DNA of 17,667 nucleotides, taken from NCBI GenBank assembly GCA_905198575.1, contig CAJKDC010000061.1, positions 1-17,667 of the forward strand, in the 5' to 3' direction. The position numbers and the translations under genes are program-made. This document shows, piece by piece, positions 1-6,359 of this stretch. Each line of letters starts with the position of its first letter. Positions within the stretch are counted from its first letter, which is position 1. The notes beneath the pieces were generated by a model that made no database searches, was not told the origin of the DNA, and saw nothing but the letters and a program-made list of their open reading frames with translations. Source of the DNA: an uncultured Bacteroides sp. GTDB lineage: Bacteria > Bacteroidota > Bacteroidia > Bacteroidales > Bacteroidaceae.

Positions 1-2
1 TT

Positions 3-33
3 ATTTTATCGGCTGAAAAACAGCCGATAAAAT
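3..33. terminator. Strong bidirectional hairpin terminator
   Basis: A perfect 13-bp stem (3-15 paired with 21-33) encloses a 5-base A loop. The stem has a GC core (CGGCTG/CAGCCG) and A/T tails on both sides, so it could end transcription in either direction. It probably serves a gene lying left of the window and anything read leftward from the YdeI-family gene. This is a sequence-only call, but the geometry is textbook. Confidence 0.75.
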
Positions 34-86
34 TGTCGTGGCGGAAAATAGAATGGTTACTAAAGAAATATTGTACACTTAAAAGG

Positions 87-129
87 ATAGCCATATAATC
101 CGTTTATAATGAAAGGATTGTATGGCTAT
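87..129. repeat. 15-bp inverted repeat / hairpin
   Basis: The arm at 87-101 (atagccatataatcc) is the reverse complement of 115-129 apart from one G-U-compatible position, with a 13-base loop. On the - strand the stem is followed by CC then four T (81-84), so it may be a second, weaker leftward terminator for the 319-885 gene. It could equally be the remains of a small mobile element. Confidence 0.5.
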
Positions 130-138
130 TTGAAGTCT

Positions 139-170
139 TTTGACTCGTTAAGAGGTATGAAATACTTTTG
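139..170 (+). promoter_or_regulatory. Orphan Bacteroidetes-type promoter
   Basis: TTTG at 139-142 and TACTTTTG at 163-170 match the Bacteroides -33 (TTTG) and -7 (TAnnTTTG) elements, separated by 20 bases. A start site would fall near 177. No gene lies downstream on this strand before the convergent end of the 319-885 gene. Either it is a chance match in AT-rich DNA or it drives a short noncoding transcript; an eight-T run at 286-293 could be its 3' limit, though I see no good stem before it. Confidence 0.35.
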
Positions 171-318
171 TCTATATGTCCTTGTTGAAATAAATATTAT
201 TGTACAAAGTTTAATTCATTTTACATAATGCTATATAGCTATAATTCACAATTAGACAAGTATAAATTCTGATATCTGGATTCTGTTTTTTTTATAAGCA
301 TAAATTGCCCCTTTATTT

Positions 319-885
319 TTACAATCTTCCGTTATCATTCCATTCTCCATAGAGAAGCCCTTTTCGGGTTTTTTCTATGAATTTGTTGAGGCGGCTTTCA
401 AAAAGTTCGGGCTGATTCTTCTTGATTTGGATGGTATCAATTCTGATTCGCTTGTATAAATCAGGGAATTGGCAGAAATTGTTCCACACTACCGGGTCAG
501 ATTGCAGTCTTTGCAGTATATCCTTGTCTATGGTAAAACCGCTAGGCGACATGTCTGGTAGAACGGCTCTTCCAGCATCGGTCATCAGTCCTAACCGCTC
601 CATCCTACGGCATCTTTCCTTATTAAGCTCGGACCAATTGCTTCTCGGCTTTCGTGGACAAAGTTTCTGGGCTGTTACATCATCTGCTATTTTCTTGGTA
701 GTACTGTCTATCCAGCCGAAACATAGAGCTTCTTCTACAGCATCAATATACCAGAAAGTATTGTCATCAGTAGGTCTGCCACGTTTTACCACTACCCAGC
801 ATTCTTTCTCCGTTTTATGGTTCTGTATTAGCCATTCACGCAGTTCTGCTCTTGATTTGACGTCCAGTAAATTATGAATTTCCAT
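319..885 (-). CDS. YdeI/OmpD-associated family protein
   Basis: This 188-residue protein fits the YdeI/OmpD-associated (OmdA) family in length and motifs. Recognisable features are a FGWIDS segment around residues 56-61 and the family's PRKPRSNWSELNKERC block at about 77-92, followed by MERLGLMTDAGR. It has no signal peptide or membrane segment, so it is probably cytoplasmic. Relatives have been linked to protection against cationic peptides or bacteriocins, but the biochemical role is not established. The ATG at 885 is the natural start, with a -7 box (TACTTTTG on the - strand) at 928-935. The gene stands alone between a decayed phosphoesterase and an AT-rich gene-free stretch, which suggests an accessory locus. 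Confidence 0.88.
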   Translation of the reverse strand: MEIHNLLDVKSRAELREWLIQNHKTEKECWVVVKRGRPTDDNTFWYIDAVEEALCFGWIDSTTKKIADDVTAQKLCPRKPRSNWSELNKERCRRMERLGLMTDAGRAVLPDMSPSGFTIDKDILQRLQSDPVVWNNFCQFPDLYKRIRIDTIQIKKNQPELFESRLNKFIEKTRKGLLYGEWNDNGRL

Positions 886-927
886 TGCCTGTTGTTTTCA
901 ATGATTTTGCTTCTTCTTTCTGACCGG

Positions 928-935
928 CAAAAGTA
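928..935 (-). promoter_or_regulatory. -7 box for the YdeI-family gene
   Basis: The - strand reads TACTTTTG, an exact TAnnTTTG match, about 43 bases upstream of the ATG at 885. It begins directly after the TAA (937-939) that ends the phosphoesterase remnant. No clear TTTG element is visible at the -33 spacing. Confidence 0.5.
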
Positions 936-936
936 A

Positions 937-1257
937 TTATTTTATTTCGTATAACTCCATAATATCCAGCATTTTAAATAGAATCCCATCAATGTCGCTA
1001 TGCCAACTCTGATGAAAGTGTCCATAGCACCAATGGGTAACTGTTTGACAATCTTTAATCCTGTGATGGATAAAGTCTATGGTTTCCCGTTCTTGCTGTA
1101 CATCTGCCAGCAGTTGGGCATCGTTACAGGCCTATCTGTAAAGTCCGTTTTTATTTTGTAATTCACAGAATGACGGTGAGGTATGGGATATAACAGTGTC
1201 GTTCATAGATTCCTTCACTTAAATCTTGAGATGACTTATGGCATTTTGCTGAAAATA
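937..1257 (-). pseudogene. Metallophosphoesterase gene remnant
   Basis: Reading the - strand in one frame from 1206 to the TAA at 937-939 gives the C-terminal part of a calcineurin-like phosphoesterase: NDTVISHTSPSFC, then QQERETIDFIHH, then CYGHFHQSWHSDIDG and FKMLDIMELYEIK. The SHTSPSFC and GHFH blocks are typical metal-binding C-terminal motifs of this family. A TAG at 1132-1134 interrupts the frame (probably a former TGG Trp), a TAA lies at 1219-1221 and a TGA at 1258-1260. Weak family-like residues (YFQQNAISHLKI) continue between the last two. The N-terminal half, with the first metal ligands, is missing, so the gene is dead. Its right edge meets the promoter region of the hipB-like gene, which suggests deletion or replacement there. 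Confidence 0.75.
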
Positions 1258-1309
1258 TCACTGTAATTAAGATACTTCTCAATATATACTATTGGGATTA
1301 ATACATCTA

Positions 1310-1367
1310 TCAACATATCATAAAATATAGATAAATTGTTATATTTGCATATTATATGATAGGTTGA
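1310..1367. promoter_or_regulatory. Inverted-repeat operator around the hipB promoter
   Basis: TCAACATATCATAAA at 1310-1324 matches the reverse complement of TATATGATAGGTTGA at 1353-1367 at 13 of 15 positions, with 28 bases between the arms. The -7 box of the downstream gene sits inside the dyad and the right arm ends 3 bases before the ATG at 1371. HipB-type antitoxins bind paired inverted half-sites to repress their own operon, so this is a good autoregulatory operator candidate. The assignment is inferred from symmetry and position. Confidence 0.6.
1340..1347 (+). promoter_or_regulatory. -7 box of the hipB-like gene
   Basis: TATATTTG matches TAnnTTTG exactly and lies 23 bases before the ATG at 1371, inside the 1310-1367 dyad. 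A start site near 1354 would give a leader of about 17 bases. A clear -33 TTTG is not visible. Confidence 0.55.
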
Positions 1368-1370
1368 GAT

Positions 1371-1691
1371 ATGGTAAAGACAACGATGGGCACAAAGTTG
1401 CCAAGAAAATTAGAGCAGAAGATGCAGATTGTGGGTGAGCAGATCAAGCTGGCCAGACTACGCAGGAACCTTAGTGTTGCTCAGGTAGCAGAACGTGCCA
1501 CCTGTTCGCCTCTCACGGTTTCACGTATAGAGAAAGGCACACCTACTGTGGCAATAGGTATTTATCTAAGGGTGCTTTATGCACTTCAGCTGGATGATGA
1601 TATTCTGCTGCTTGCAAAGGAAGATGCAATGGGAAAGGCCTTGCAGGATTTGAGTCTTAAGAAACGAGAAAGAGCATCCAAAAAAGAATAA
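1371..1691 (+). CDS. HipB-like XRE-family antitoxin/regulator
   Basis: This is a 106-residue DNA-binding protein with one HTH_XRE domain at about residues 21-78. The recognition region reads VAQVAERATCSPLTVSRIEKG (split here as scan helix AQVAERA and recognition helix SPLTVSRIEKG, residues 37-56). Its size, the basic C-terminal tail (KKRERASKKE) and the position 3 bases before a hipA-like start codon identify it as the antitoxin/repressor of a HipAB-type module. HipB proteins neutralise the HipA Ser/Thr kinase and repress the operon through paired operators. Here the kinase has been lost, so this gene is an orphan antitoxin that may persist as a regulator. The ATG at 1371 is preferred because the -7 box and operator fit it; Met6 (1386) is an alternative. 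Confidence 0.85.
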   Translation: MVKTTMGTKLPRKLEQKMQIVGEQIKLARLRRNLSVAQVAERATCSPLTVSRIEKGTPTVAIGIYLRVLYALQLDDDILLLAKEDAMGKALQDLSLKKRERASKKE

Positions 1692-1694
1692 GCT

Positions 1695-1781
1695 ATGAAA
1701 AAACTTTATGTATTGCCACGAAATTGGGAACTGCGAAAAGTGAGCCGGAACGTTTTGCTGCGGTTTTTGAGAGGTAAATAA
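1695..1781 (+). pseudogene. Collapsed hipA kinase gene (both ends only)
   Basis: An ATG 3 bases after the hipB-like stop opens with MKKLYV, the usual beginning of Bacteroidetes HipA proteins, which run to about 400 residues or more. After about seven codons the sequence instead matches a HipA C-terminus, in the +1 frame relative to that ATG: IATKLGTAKSEPERFAAVF, then ER and a TAA at 1775-1777. The start frame runs on meaninglessly for 28 codons to a TAA at 1779-1781. The simplest reading is one internal deletion that removed almost all of hipA, including every kinase motif, and left the ends out of frame. Similarity of both ends is judged from family knowledge, so an alignment is needed for proof. 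Confidence 0.65.
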
Positions 1782-1796
1782 TATCTTATCAAATAG

Positions 1797-1823
1797 AAAA
1801 GGCGTTGATTTTCAACGCCTTTT
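1797..1823. terminator. Bidirectional terminator between hipBA remnant and mnmE
   Basis: The 8-bp stem ggcgttga/tcaacgcc (1801-1808 with 1812-1819) is flanked by four A on the left and four T on the right, giving 12 paired positions and a 3-base loop. It can end the rightward hipB transcript and, on the other strand, the leftward mnmE transcript that stops at 1845. Confidence 0.85.
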
Positions 1824-1844
1824 CCATTTATAGCTAATAAAGAA

Positions 1845-3266
1845 TTATTTCCCCACACAAAAATGCTTAAATATATTCCCCAGCACCTCATCATTCGTAA
1901 TCTCCCCACCGACAATCTCCGCCAGATGGAACAGACACTCCCGCAAGTCCTGCGAAACCAGATCCCCCGAGAGCTGCATCGCCAGCCCGTCCTGCACACG
2001 GTGAATCGCCTCCAGCGCCCGGCTCAGCGCCTCGAAGTGGCGGATATTGCTCACCACCACATCCTGCTGCGACACATCCGGCAGCGCGGCAAAGTCCACC
2101 AACTGCTTCTGAAGCAGCGATAGCCCTTCCTTCTCCTTGGCCGAGAGCGCCAGCACACAGCACGATTCCGGCAAACCCTTTCCAGCCAGCTCCGTCCGCA
2201 ATGCCTCTGCAGCCCCGTCAGCCAGCAAGTCCGCCTTGTTCAGCACCAGTACCAGCTGCTTGTCCGCGCAGCGCGGCAAAATCTTGTCCGCCAGCTCCGC
2301 AAACTGTTCGGCAGCACGTGTAGCATCTATTACCCACAGCACGATGTTCGCCTGCTCCAGCTTCTGGAAACTCCGTTCGATACCCAGACTCTCAATCGTG
2401 TCCGTCGTCTCGCGGATACCCGCCGTATCAATAAAGCGGAACACCACACCACCCAGGTTCATCGTATCCTCAATCACATCGCGCGTCGTACCGTGGATGT
2501 CGCTCACGATGGCACGTTCTTCGTTCAGCAGCGCATTCAGCAAGGTCGATTTGCCCGCGTTGGTTTCGCCTACGATGGCTACCGGCACTCCGTTCTTCAG
2601 TGCATTGCCCACGCTGAACGACTGCACCAGTCGGCCGATGACCGTTTCTATCTGTGCGGCGATGGCTTCCAGTTCGCTGCGGTCGGCAAATTCCAGTTCT
2701 TCGTGGTCGCTGAAGTCCAGCTCCAGCTCCATCAGCGAGGTCAGGTGCAGCAGTTGGTCGCGCAGTACCGACAGCTCCCGGCTGAATCCGCCGCGCATCT
2801 GGCTCATGGCCATGCGGTGGGTGGCTGCCGAGGTAGAGGCAATCAGGTCGGCCACGGCTTCGGCCTGGCTCAGGTCCATCTTGCCGTTCAGAAAGGCACG
2901 TTGGGTGTATTCGCCCGGACCGGCGGCACGGCAGCCTTGCTGGATGAGGAGCTGCATCACCTGTTGCAGGATGTAGCTCGATCCGTGGCAGGATATTTCC
3001 GTTGAGTCCTCGCCGGTGTACGAGTGCGGGCCGCGGAACAGGCTCACCAGTACTTCGTCGATGATTTCTCCGCCGGCCGATTGGATGTATCCGAAGGTCA
3101 GCGTGTACGGCTTGCGTTCGCTCAGCGGCTGTCCGGCTGCAGGTGTAAAGATGCGGTCGGTGATGGCGATGGCTTCCGGTCCCGATACGCGGATGGTGCC
3201 GATGGCTCCGCCCTGGGCAGTAGCGATGGCACAGATGGTATCTTGTGTATACATGTAATCTGTCAT
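1845..3266 (-). CDS. mnmE: tRNA modification GTPase MnmE
   Basis: MnmE works with MnmG to build the 5-(carboxymethyl)aminomethyl group on wobble uridine 34 of certain tRNAs, using GTP hydrolysis and a folate-derived one-carbon unit. The 473-residue protein has the complete architecture. The N-terminal folate-binding domain starts QDTICAIATAQGG and a helical domain follows. The embedded G domain carries G1 GETNAGKS (233-240), the switch DIHGTTRD (256-263), G3 DTAG (280-283) and G4 NKAD (343-346). The essential C-terminal CxGK motif is present as CVGK (470-473). Met5 (start at 3254) is a possible alternative start, because homologs begin close to QDTICAI. It has its own -7 box upstream, inside the 47-base gap after the methionine sulfoxide reductase gene. 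Confidence 0.97.
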   Translation of the reverse strand: MTDYMYTQDTICAIATAQGGAIGTIRVSGPEAIAITDRIFTPAAGQPLSERKPYTLTFGYIQSAGGEIIDEVLVSLFRGPHSYTGEDSTEISCHGSSYILQQVMQLLIQQGCRAAGPGEYTQRAFLNGKMDLSQAEAVADLIASTSAATHRMAMSQMRGGFSRELSVLRDQLLHLTSLMELELDFSDHEELEFADRSELEAIAAQIETVIGRLVQSFSVGNALKNGVPVAIVGETNAGKSTLLNALLNEERAIVSDIHGTTRDVIEDTMNLGGVVFRFIDTAGIRETTDTIESLGIERSFQKLEQANIVLWVIDATRAAEQFAELADKILPRCADKQLVLVLNKADLLADGAAEALRTELAGKGLPESCCVLALSAKEKEGLSLLQKQLVDFAALPDVSQQDVVVSNIRHFEALSRALEAIHRVQDGLAMQLSGDLVSQDLRECLFHLAEIVGGEITNDEVLGNIFKHFCVGK

Positions 3267-3292
3267 GGTCTTTTCTTCTATGATTCGGGGGA

Positions 3293-3300
3293 CAAAGATA
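3293..3300 (-). promoter_or_regulatory. -7 box of mnmE
   Basis: On the - strand this reads TATCTTTG, an exact TAnnTTTG match 26 bases before the ATG at 3266. It lies in the short gap after the upstream gene's stop (3314), so mnmE can be transcribed independently. No good -33 element is visible. Confidence 0.5.
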
Positions 3301-3313
3301 CAAAAAATCCGGT

Positions 3314-3799
3314 TTATGCGTAGAGGGTCTTCACCAGCAGGTCTACTACACGCTCCAGATACATGCGGTCGGTATCGTCGAAGGTGGCCAGTTCGTCGCT
3401 GTCGATGTCCAGCACGCCTTTCACTTCACCGCCGGAAAGGATGGGGACTACGATTTCCGAGCGCGACAGAGAGCTGCAGGCGATGTGGCCCGGAAACTGG
3501 TCGACATCGGGCACTACCTGGGTCTGTGCCTCGGCCCATGCGGTGCCGCACACGCCGCGTCCCTTGCGGATGCGGTAGCAGGCTACGCTGCCCTGAAACG
3601 GTCCCAGCACCAGTTCGTCATGACGCACCAGGTAGAAGCCTACCCAGAAGAATCCGAAGGCTTCCTTCAGGGCGGCACTTGTATTGGCCAGTACGCTTAT
3701 CTCGTCTTTTTCTCCTTCTATCAGCGGGGCAAACTGCTCCAGAAAGTGCTCGTAGCGTTCCCGCTTGTCGGTGGTCGTCTGTTTGAAACTTGCTTCCAT
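3314..3799 (-). CDS. Free methionine-R-sulfoxide reductase (GAF domain)
   Basis: This enzyme reduces free methionine-(R)-sulfoxide in the cytoplasm with thioredoxin-type reductant, protecting the methionine pool from oxidation. The 161-residue, single-GAF-domain protein matches the family's usual length. The three family cysteines are present: Cys74 in SVACYRI, Cys84 in GRGVCGTAW and Cys108 in HIACSSLSRSEIVVPI. The GFYLV and LGPFQG motifs of the binding pocket are also visible. The start at 3799 gives the typical short N-terminal helix. It lies just downstream of the terminator closing the nucleoside phosphorylase unit and 47 bases upstream of mnmE. I see no TAnnTTTG box in front of it, so its promoter is unclear. 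Confidence 0.93.
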   Translation of the reverse strand: MEASFKQTTTDKRERYEHFLEQFAPLIEGEKDEISVLANTSAALKEAFGFFWVGFYLVRHDELVLGPFQGSVACYRIRKGRGVCGTAWAEAQTQVVPDVDQFPGHIACSSLSRSEIVVPILSGGEVKGVLDIDSDELATFDDTDRMYLERVVDLLVKTLYA

Positions 3800-3824
3800 A
3801 ATGTTTTCTTCGTTTAGTTATTGA

Positions 3825-3860
3825 TAAAAAAGGTTCCCCTGTTTCTGTCGCAAGGGAACC
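3825..3860 (-). terminator. Terminator of the FloA/phosphorylase unit
   Basis: The stem GGTTCCC/GGGAACC (3832-3838 with 3854-3860) lies 10 bases past the phosphorylase stop. On the - strand it is followed by CTTTTTT-like sequence (the run of A at 3826-3831). This is a classic rho-independent arrangement for leftward transcription. Confidence 0.85.
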
Positions 3861-3870
3861 ATTGTATTAT

Positions 3871-4749
3871 TTAGATGCGGTCCAGCACCACTTTTATCAG
3901 GTCGTCTATCTTGTTCTTGTAACCTGTGTTGGCTTGCTTGGCCACGCGGTTGGCTATCACCATGCACACCGTCACGGCCTTGTGTCCCAGCAGGAGCGAC
4001 AGGCCCGCCAGTGCCGAGCTCTCCATCTCGAAGTTGGTGATGCGCTTGCCTTCGTACTCGAAACTTTCTATTTTCTGGTTCTGATGCGGGTCGGCCAGCG
4101 GGATGCGCAGTTGCCGGCCTTGCGGACCGAAGAAGCCGCCGCAGGCTACGGTGATGCCGCGTACCATGTCGTCTGCTCCGATGCGTTCTACCAGCTCAGG
4201 GTCGGCGCTCACGGCGTAGGGGGCAGGGGCGCACAGGTTGCCGCTCCAGCCCAGGTGGTTCAGCAGAGCGCGTTCCAGCGGAAGGTCGCACACGGCGTTA
4301 CGTCCGGCGTAGAAGTTCAGCAGGCCGTCGAAACCGATGGATTTTTCCGAGCAGATGTACGTTCCGGTAGGGGTGTTGGGCTGCAGTCCGCCGCAGGTGC
4401 CTATACGCACCAGCTCCAGTTTCTGCAGGTTTTCTTTTTCCTCGCGGGTCTGGAAGTCGATGTTGGCCAGGGCATCCAGCTCGTTCACCACGATGTCGAT
4501 GTTGTCGCATCCGATACCGGTAGATACCACGGTGATGCGCTTGCCCTGATACGTACCGGTGATGGTACGGAATTCACGGCTCTGGATGTCGCACTCCTGG
4601 GTATCGAAATGGGCTGCAACTACGGGTACACGGCCCGGGTCGCCTACCAGAATCACTTTGTCGGCCAGTTGTTCAGGACGTACATGCAGGTGGAATACGG
4701 AACCGTCTTCGTTGATAATCAGTTCCGAAGGGGCGAAATATCTTTTCAT
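3871..4749 (-). CDS. Nucleoside phosphorylase, uridine-phosphorylase type
   Basis: This NP-I family enzyme splits a nucleoside with phosphate into free base and ribose-1-phosphate in the cytoplasm, for salvage. It carries GDPGRV near the N-terminus (phosphate loop), VRIGTCGG in the middle and NFEMES near the C-terminus (ribose-binding Met/Glu). The base-recognition loop reads FFGPQGRQLR; the Gln-x-Arg pair corresponds to the residues that hold uracil in uridine phosphorylases, so a pyrimidine substrate is more likely than a purine. The start at 4749 (MKRYFAPSEL) looks most like family members; an ATG two codons upstream (4755) is possible. It is the last gene of a leftward unit, 27-33 bases after floA, and is followed by a clear terminator. 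Confidence 0.88.
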   Translation of the reverse strand: MKRYFAPSELIINEDGSVFHLHVRPEQLADKVILVGDPGRVPVVAAHFDTQECDIQSREFRTITGTYQGKRITVVSTGIGCDNIDIVVNELDALANIDFQTREEKENLQKLELVRIGTCGGLQPNTPTGTYICSEKSIGFDGLLNFYAGRNAVCDLPLERALLNHLGWSGNLCAPAPYAVSADPELVERIGADDMVRGITVACGGFFGPQGRQLRIPLADPHQNQKIESFEYEGKRITNFEMESSALAGLSLLLGHKAVTVCMVIANRVAKQANTGYKNKIDDLIKVVLDRI

Positions 4750-4782
4750 AATCATTCTCTCGTTTTAAGTGGTATATATATA

Positions 4783-5784
4783 TTATTTTCCGATGGGCTG
4801 GTGTCCGGTCTGCTCAGCATCCGGCTGGGCAATGCTTTCGCGCATGGAGGTATCGGCCTGGATGTTCTTCATCCGGTAGTAGTCCATGATACCAAGATTG
4901 CCGCTTCTGAAGGCATCTGCCATGGCTTTGGGCACTTCGGCTTCGGCCTGAATCACGTTGGCACGGGCTTCTTCGGCCTTGGCTTTCATTTCCTGTTCCA
5001 GGGCTACGGCCATGGCGCGGCGCTCTTCGGCTTTGGCCTGGGCAATGTTCTTGTCGGCATTGGCCTGGTCTATCTGCAGTGAGGCACCGATGTTACGGCC
5101 GATGTCGATATCGGCAATATCGATGGACAGGATTTCAAAGGCAGTACCTGCATCCAGTCCCTTGCGCAGTACCAGCTTCGAGATGGAGTCGGGGTTTTCC
5201 AGCACCGATTTGTGGTTTTCCGACGAACCGATGGAGGATACGATACCTTCGCCTACACGGGCCAGCACGGTGTCTTCGCCGGCACCTCCCACCAGCTGGC
5301 GGATGTTGGCACGTACGGTCACACGGGCTTTGGCTATCAGCTGGATACCGTCTTTGGCCACGGCGGTCACAGGCGGTGTGTCGATGACTTTCGGGTTGAC
5401 GGACATCTGTACGGCTTCGAATACGTCACGGCCGGCCAGGTCGATACCGGTAGCCATCTGGAAGGACAGCTCGATGTTGGCTTTCGATGCTGATACCAGG
5501 GCGTGCACCACTTTCTCCACATGTCCGCCGGCCATATAGTGTGCTTCCAGTTCGTCGCGTGTAATGCTGTTCAGCCCGGCTTTGTGGGCTTCTATCATGG
5601 CAGGTACGATGACGTAAGGCGGTACGTTACGGATACGCATCAGGAAGAGCTGTACCAGCGAAATTTGTACTCCGGATACCTTGGCCGACAGCCACAGGAA
5701 GAAGGGTACGTAGTGGAAGAAGACGGCAATGAAAAGGATTGCACCGGCTCCCACTACAAACGGAAGGATGTTGATTTCCATCAT
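4783..5784 (-). CDS. floA: Flotillin-like protein FloA
   Basis: FloA is a membrane scaffold that gathers lipids and proteins into membrane microdomains. The 333-residue protein matches the family's length of about 330. A hydrophobic anchor fills residues 4-35, followed by an SPFH/flotillin core (HKAGLNSITRDELEAHYMAG, then TGIDLAGRDVFEAVQ). The Ala/Glu-rich coiled segment NADKNIAQAKAEERRAMA leads to the oligomerisation region EAEVPKAMADAFRSGNLGIMDYY. The nfeD gene lies 51 bases upstream; NfeD-FloA pairing is widely conserved and supports joint function. The second codon is also ATG, so the start could be 5781. Confidence 0.95.
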   Translation of the reverse strand: MMEINILPFVVGAGAILFIAVFFHYVPFFLWLSAKVSGVQISLVQLFLMRIRNVPPYVIVPAMIEAHKAGLNSITRDELEAHYMAGGHVEKVVHALVSASKANIELSFQMATGIDLAGRDVFEAVQMSVNPKVIDTPPVTAVAKDGIQLIAKARVTVRANIRQLVGGAGEDTVLARVGEGIVSSIGSSENHKSVLENPDSISKLVLRKGLDAGTAFEILSIDIADIDIGRNIGASLQIDQANADKNIAQAKAEERRAMAVALEQEMKAKAEEARANVIQAEAEVPKAMADAFRSGNLGIMDYYRMKNIQADTSMRESIAQPDAEQTGHQPIGK

Positions 5785-5835
5785 AATGTTGTATGTTTTT
5801 GAGGTAAATAGATTTAATAGAACAGGTATGCCGTG

Positions 5836-6297
5836 CTAGCTGCGCACCACGTAGACCGTGCCGTTGGCAATGCGGTCGATGCGTACCGGCGTTTTCTCGT
5901 CGATGAATCCGTCGGCTGACTGTACCTCTATCTGGTGCTCGCCGAAGCGGGCATTTCCGGTGAGTGCCAGTCGGGTGATGGCGGTTCCCTCATCGCCGGC
6001 CTGCAGGTTCAGTCCTTCCAGCGGGTTGGGCCGGTAGTCCAGTGTCTTTTTCAGCGACAGGCGGTCTACGGTTTTCGAACGCATGAACCAGCGCAGGATG
6101 GCGGTGCCTCCGGCCAGTGTTACGAGCAGTACCAGCAGTCCCGCACCCGTTCCCAGGTCGGTAAACGCATAATAGTTGGCCAGCAGCAGGCAGATGCCCG
6201 AAGCGATGCCGGCTATGCTGATGCCCGGTATCAGAAACACCTCTACGGCAAACAGCAGCAGTCCTGCCAGCAGCAGGATAAGGATGAGCAGAATCAT
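5836..6297 (-). CDS. NfeD-like membrane protein
   Basis: This 153-residue short NfeD protein is the usual partner of FloA in membrane microdomains. Three hydrophobic segments fill about residues 1-70: MILLILILLLAGLLLFAVEV, then IAGIASGICLLLANYYAF, then GLLVLLVTLAGGTAIL. The C-terminal half (about 88-153) has the OB-fold pattern of NfeD C-termini: GDEGTAITRLALTGNARFG, then DGFIDEKTPVRIDRI and a terminal VYVV. It lacks the N-terminal ClpP-like protease domain of long NfeD proteins. It lies between the TPR gene (62-base gap) and floA (51-base gap), consistent with one transcript. Confidence 0.9.
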   Translation of the reverse strand: MILLILILLLAGLLLFAVEVFLIPGISIAGIASGICLLLANYYAFTDLGTGAGLLVLLVTLAGGTAILRWFMRSKTVDRLSLKKTLDYRPNPLEGLNLQAGDEGTAITRLALTGNARFGEHQIEVQSADGFIDEKTPVRIDRIANGTVYVVRS

Positions 6298-6359
6298 GGC
6301 AGTATCAGTTTTTTAAGGTTGGTATTTCGGTGCGGTACTCCGGGAACCGGCCGCGGAGA

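Larger units (their letters stand above)
34..318. other. AT-rich gene-free stretch
   Basis: This 285-base stretch holds no coding region I can support. The longest ATG reading frame on the + strand is 39 codons (109-228), has no recognisable similarity and starts inside a hairpin. Visible content is an inverted repeat (87-129), a promoter-like motif pair (139-170), a short palindrome near 230-240 and an eight-T run (286-293). Base composition is about 23% G+C in the 241-300 line, well below the core genes to the right. Confidence 0.6.

Noticed and set aside
109..228. 39-codon + strand frame beginning MKGLYGYLKSF
   Set aside because: It starts within a hairpin, has no recognisable similarity, and such a frame is expected by chance in AT-rich DNA. 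The promoter motif at 139-170 lies inside it rather than upstream.
3862..5082. Long + strand open frame of 406 codons antisense to floA and the phosphorylase
   Set aside because: It lies opposite two clear genes, has no recognisable domain and is rich in His/Val/Gln/Gly as expected from complementing biased codons.
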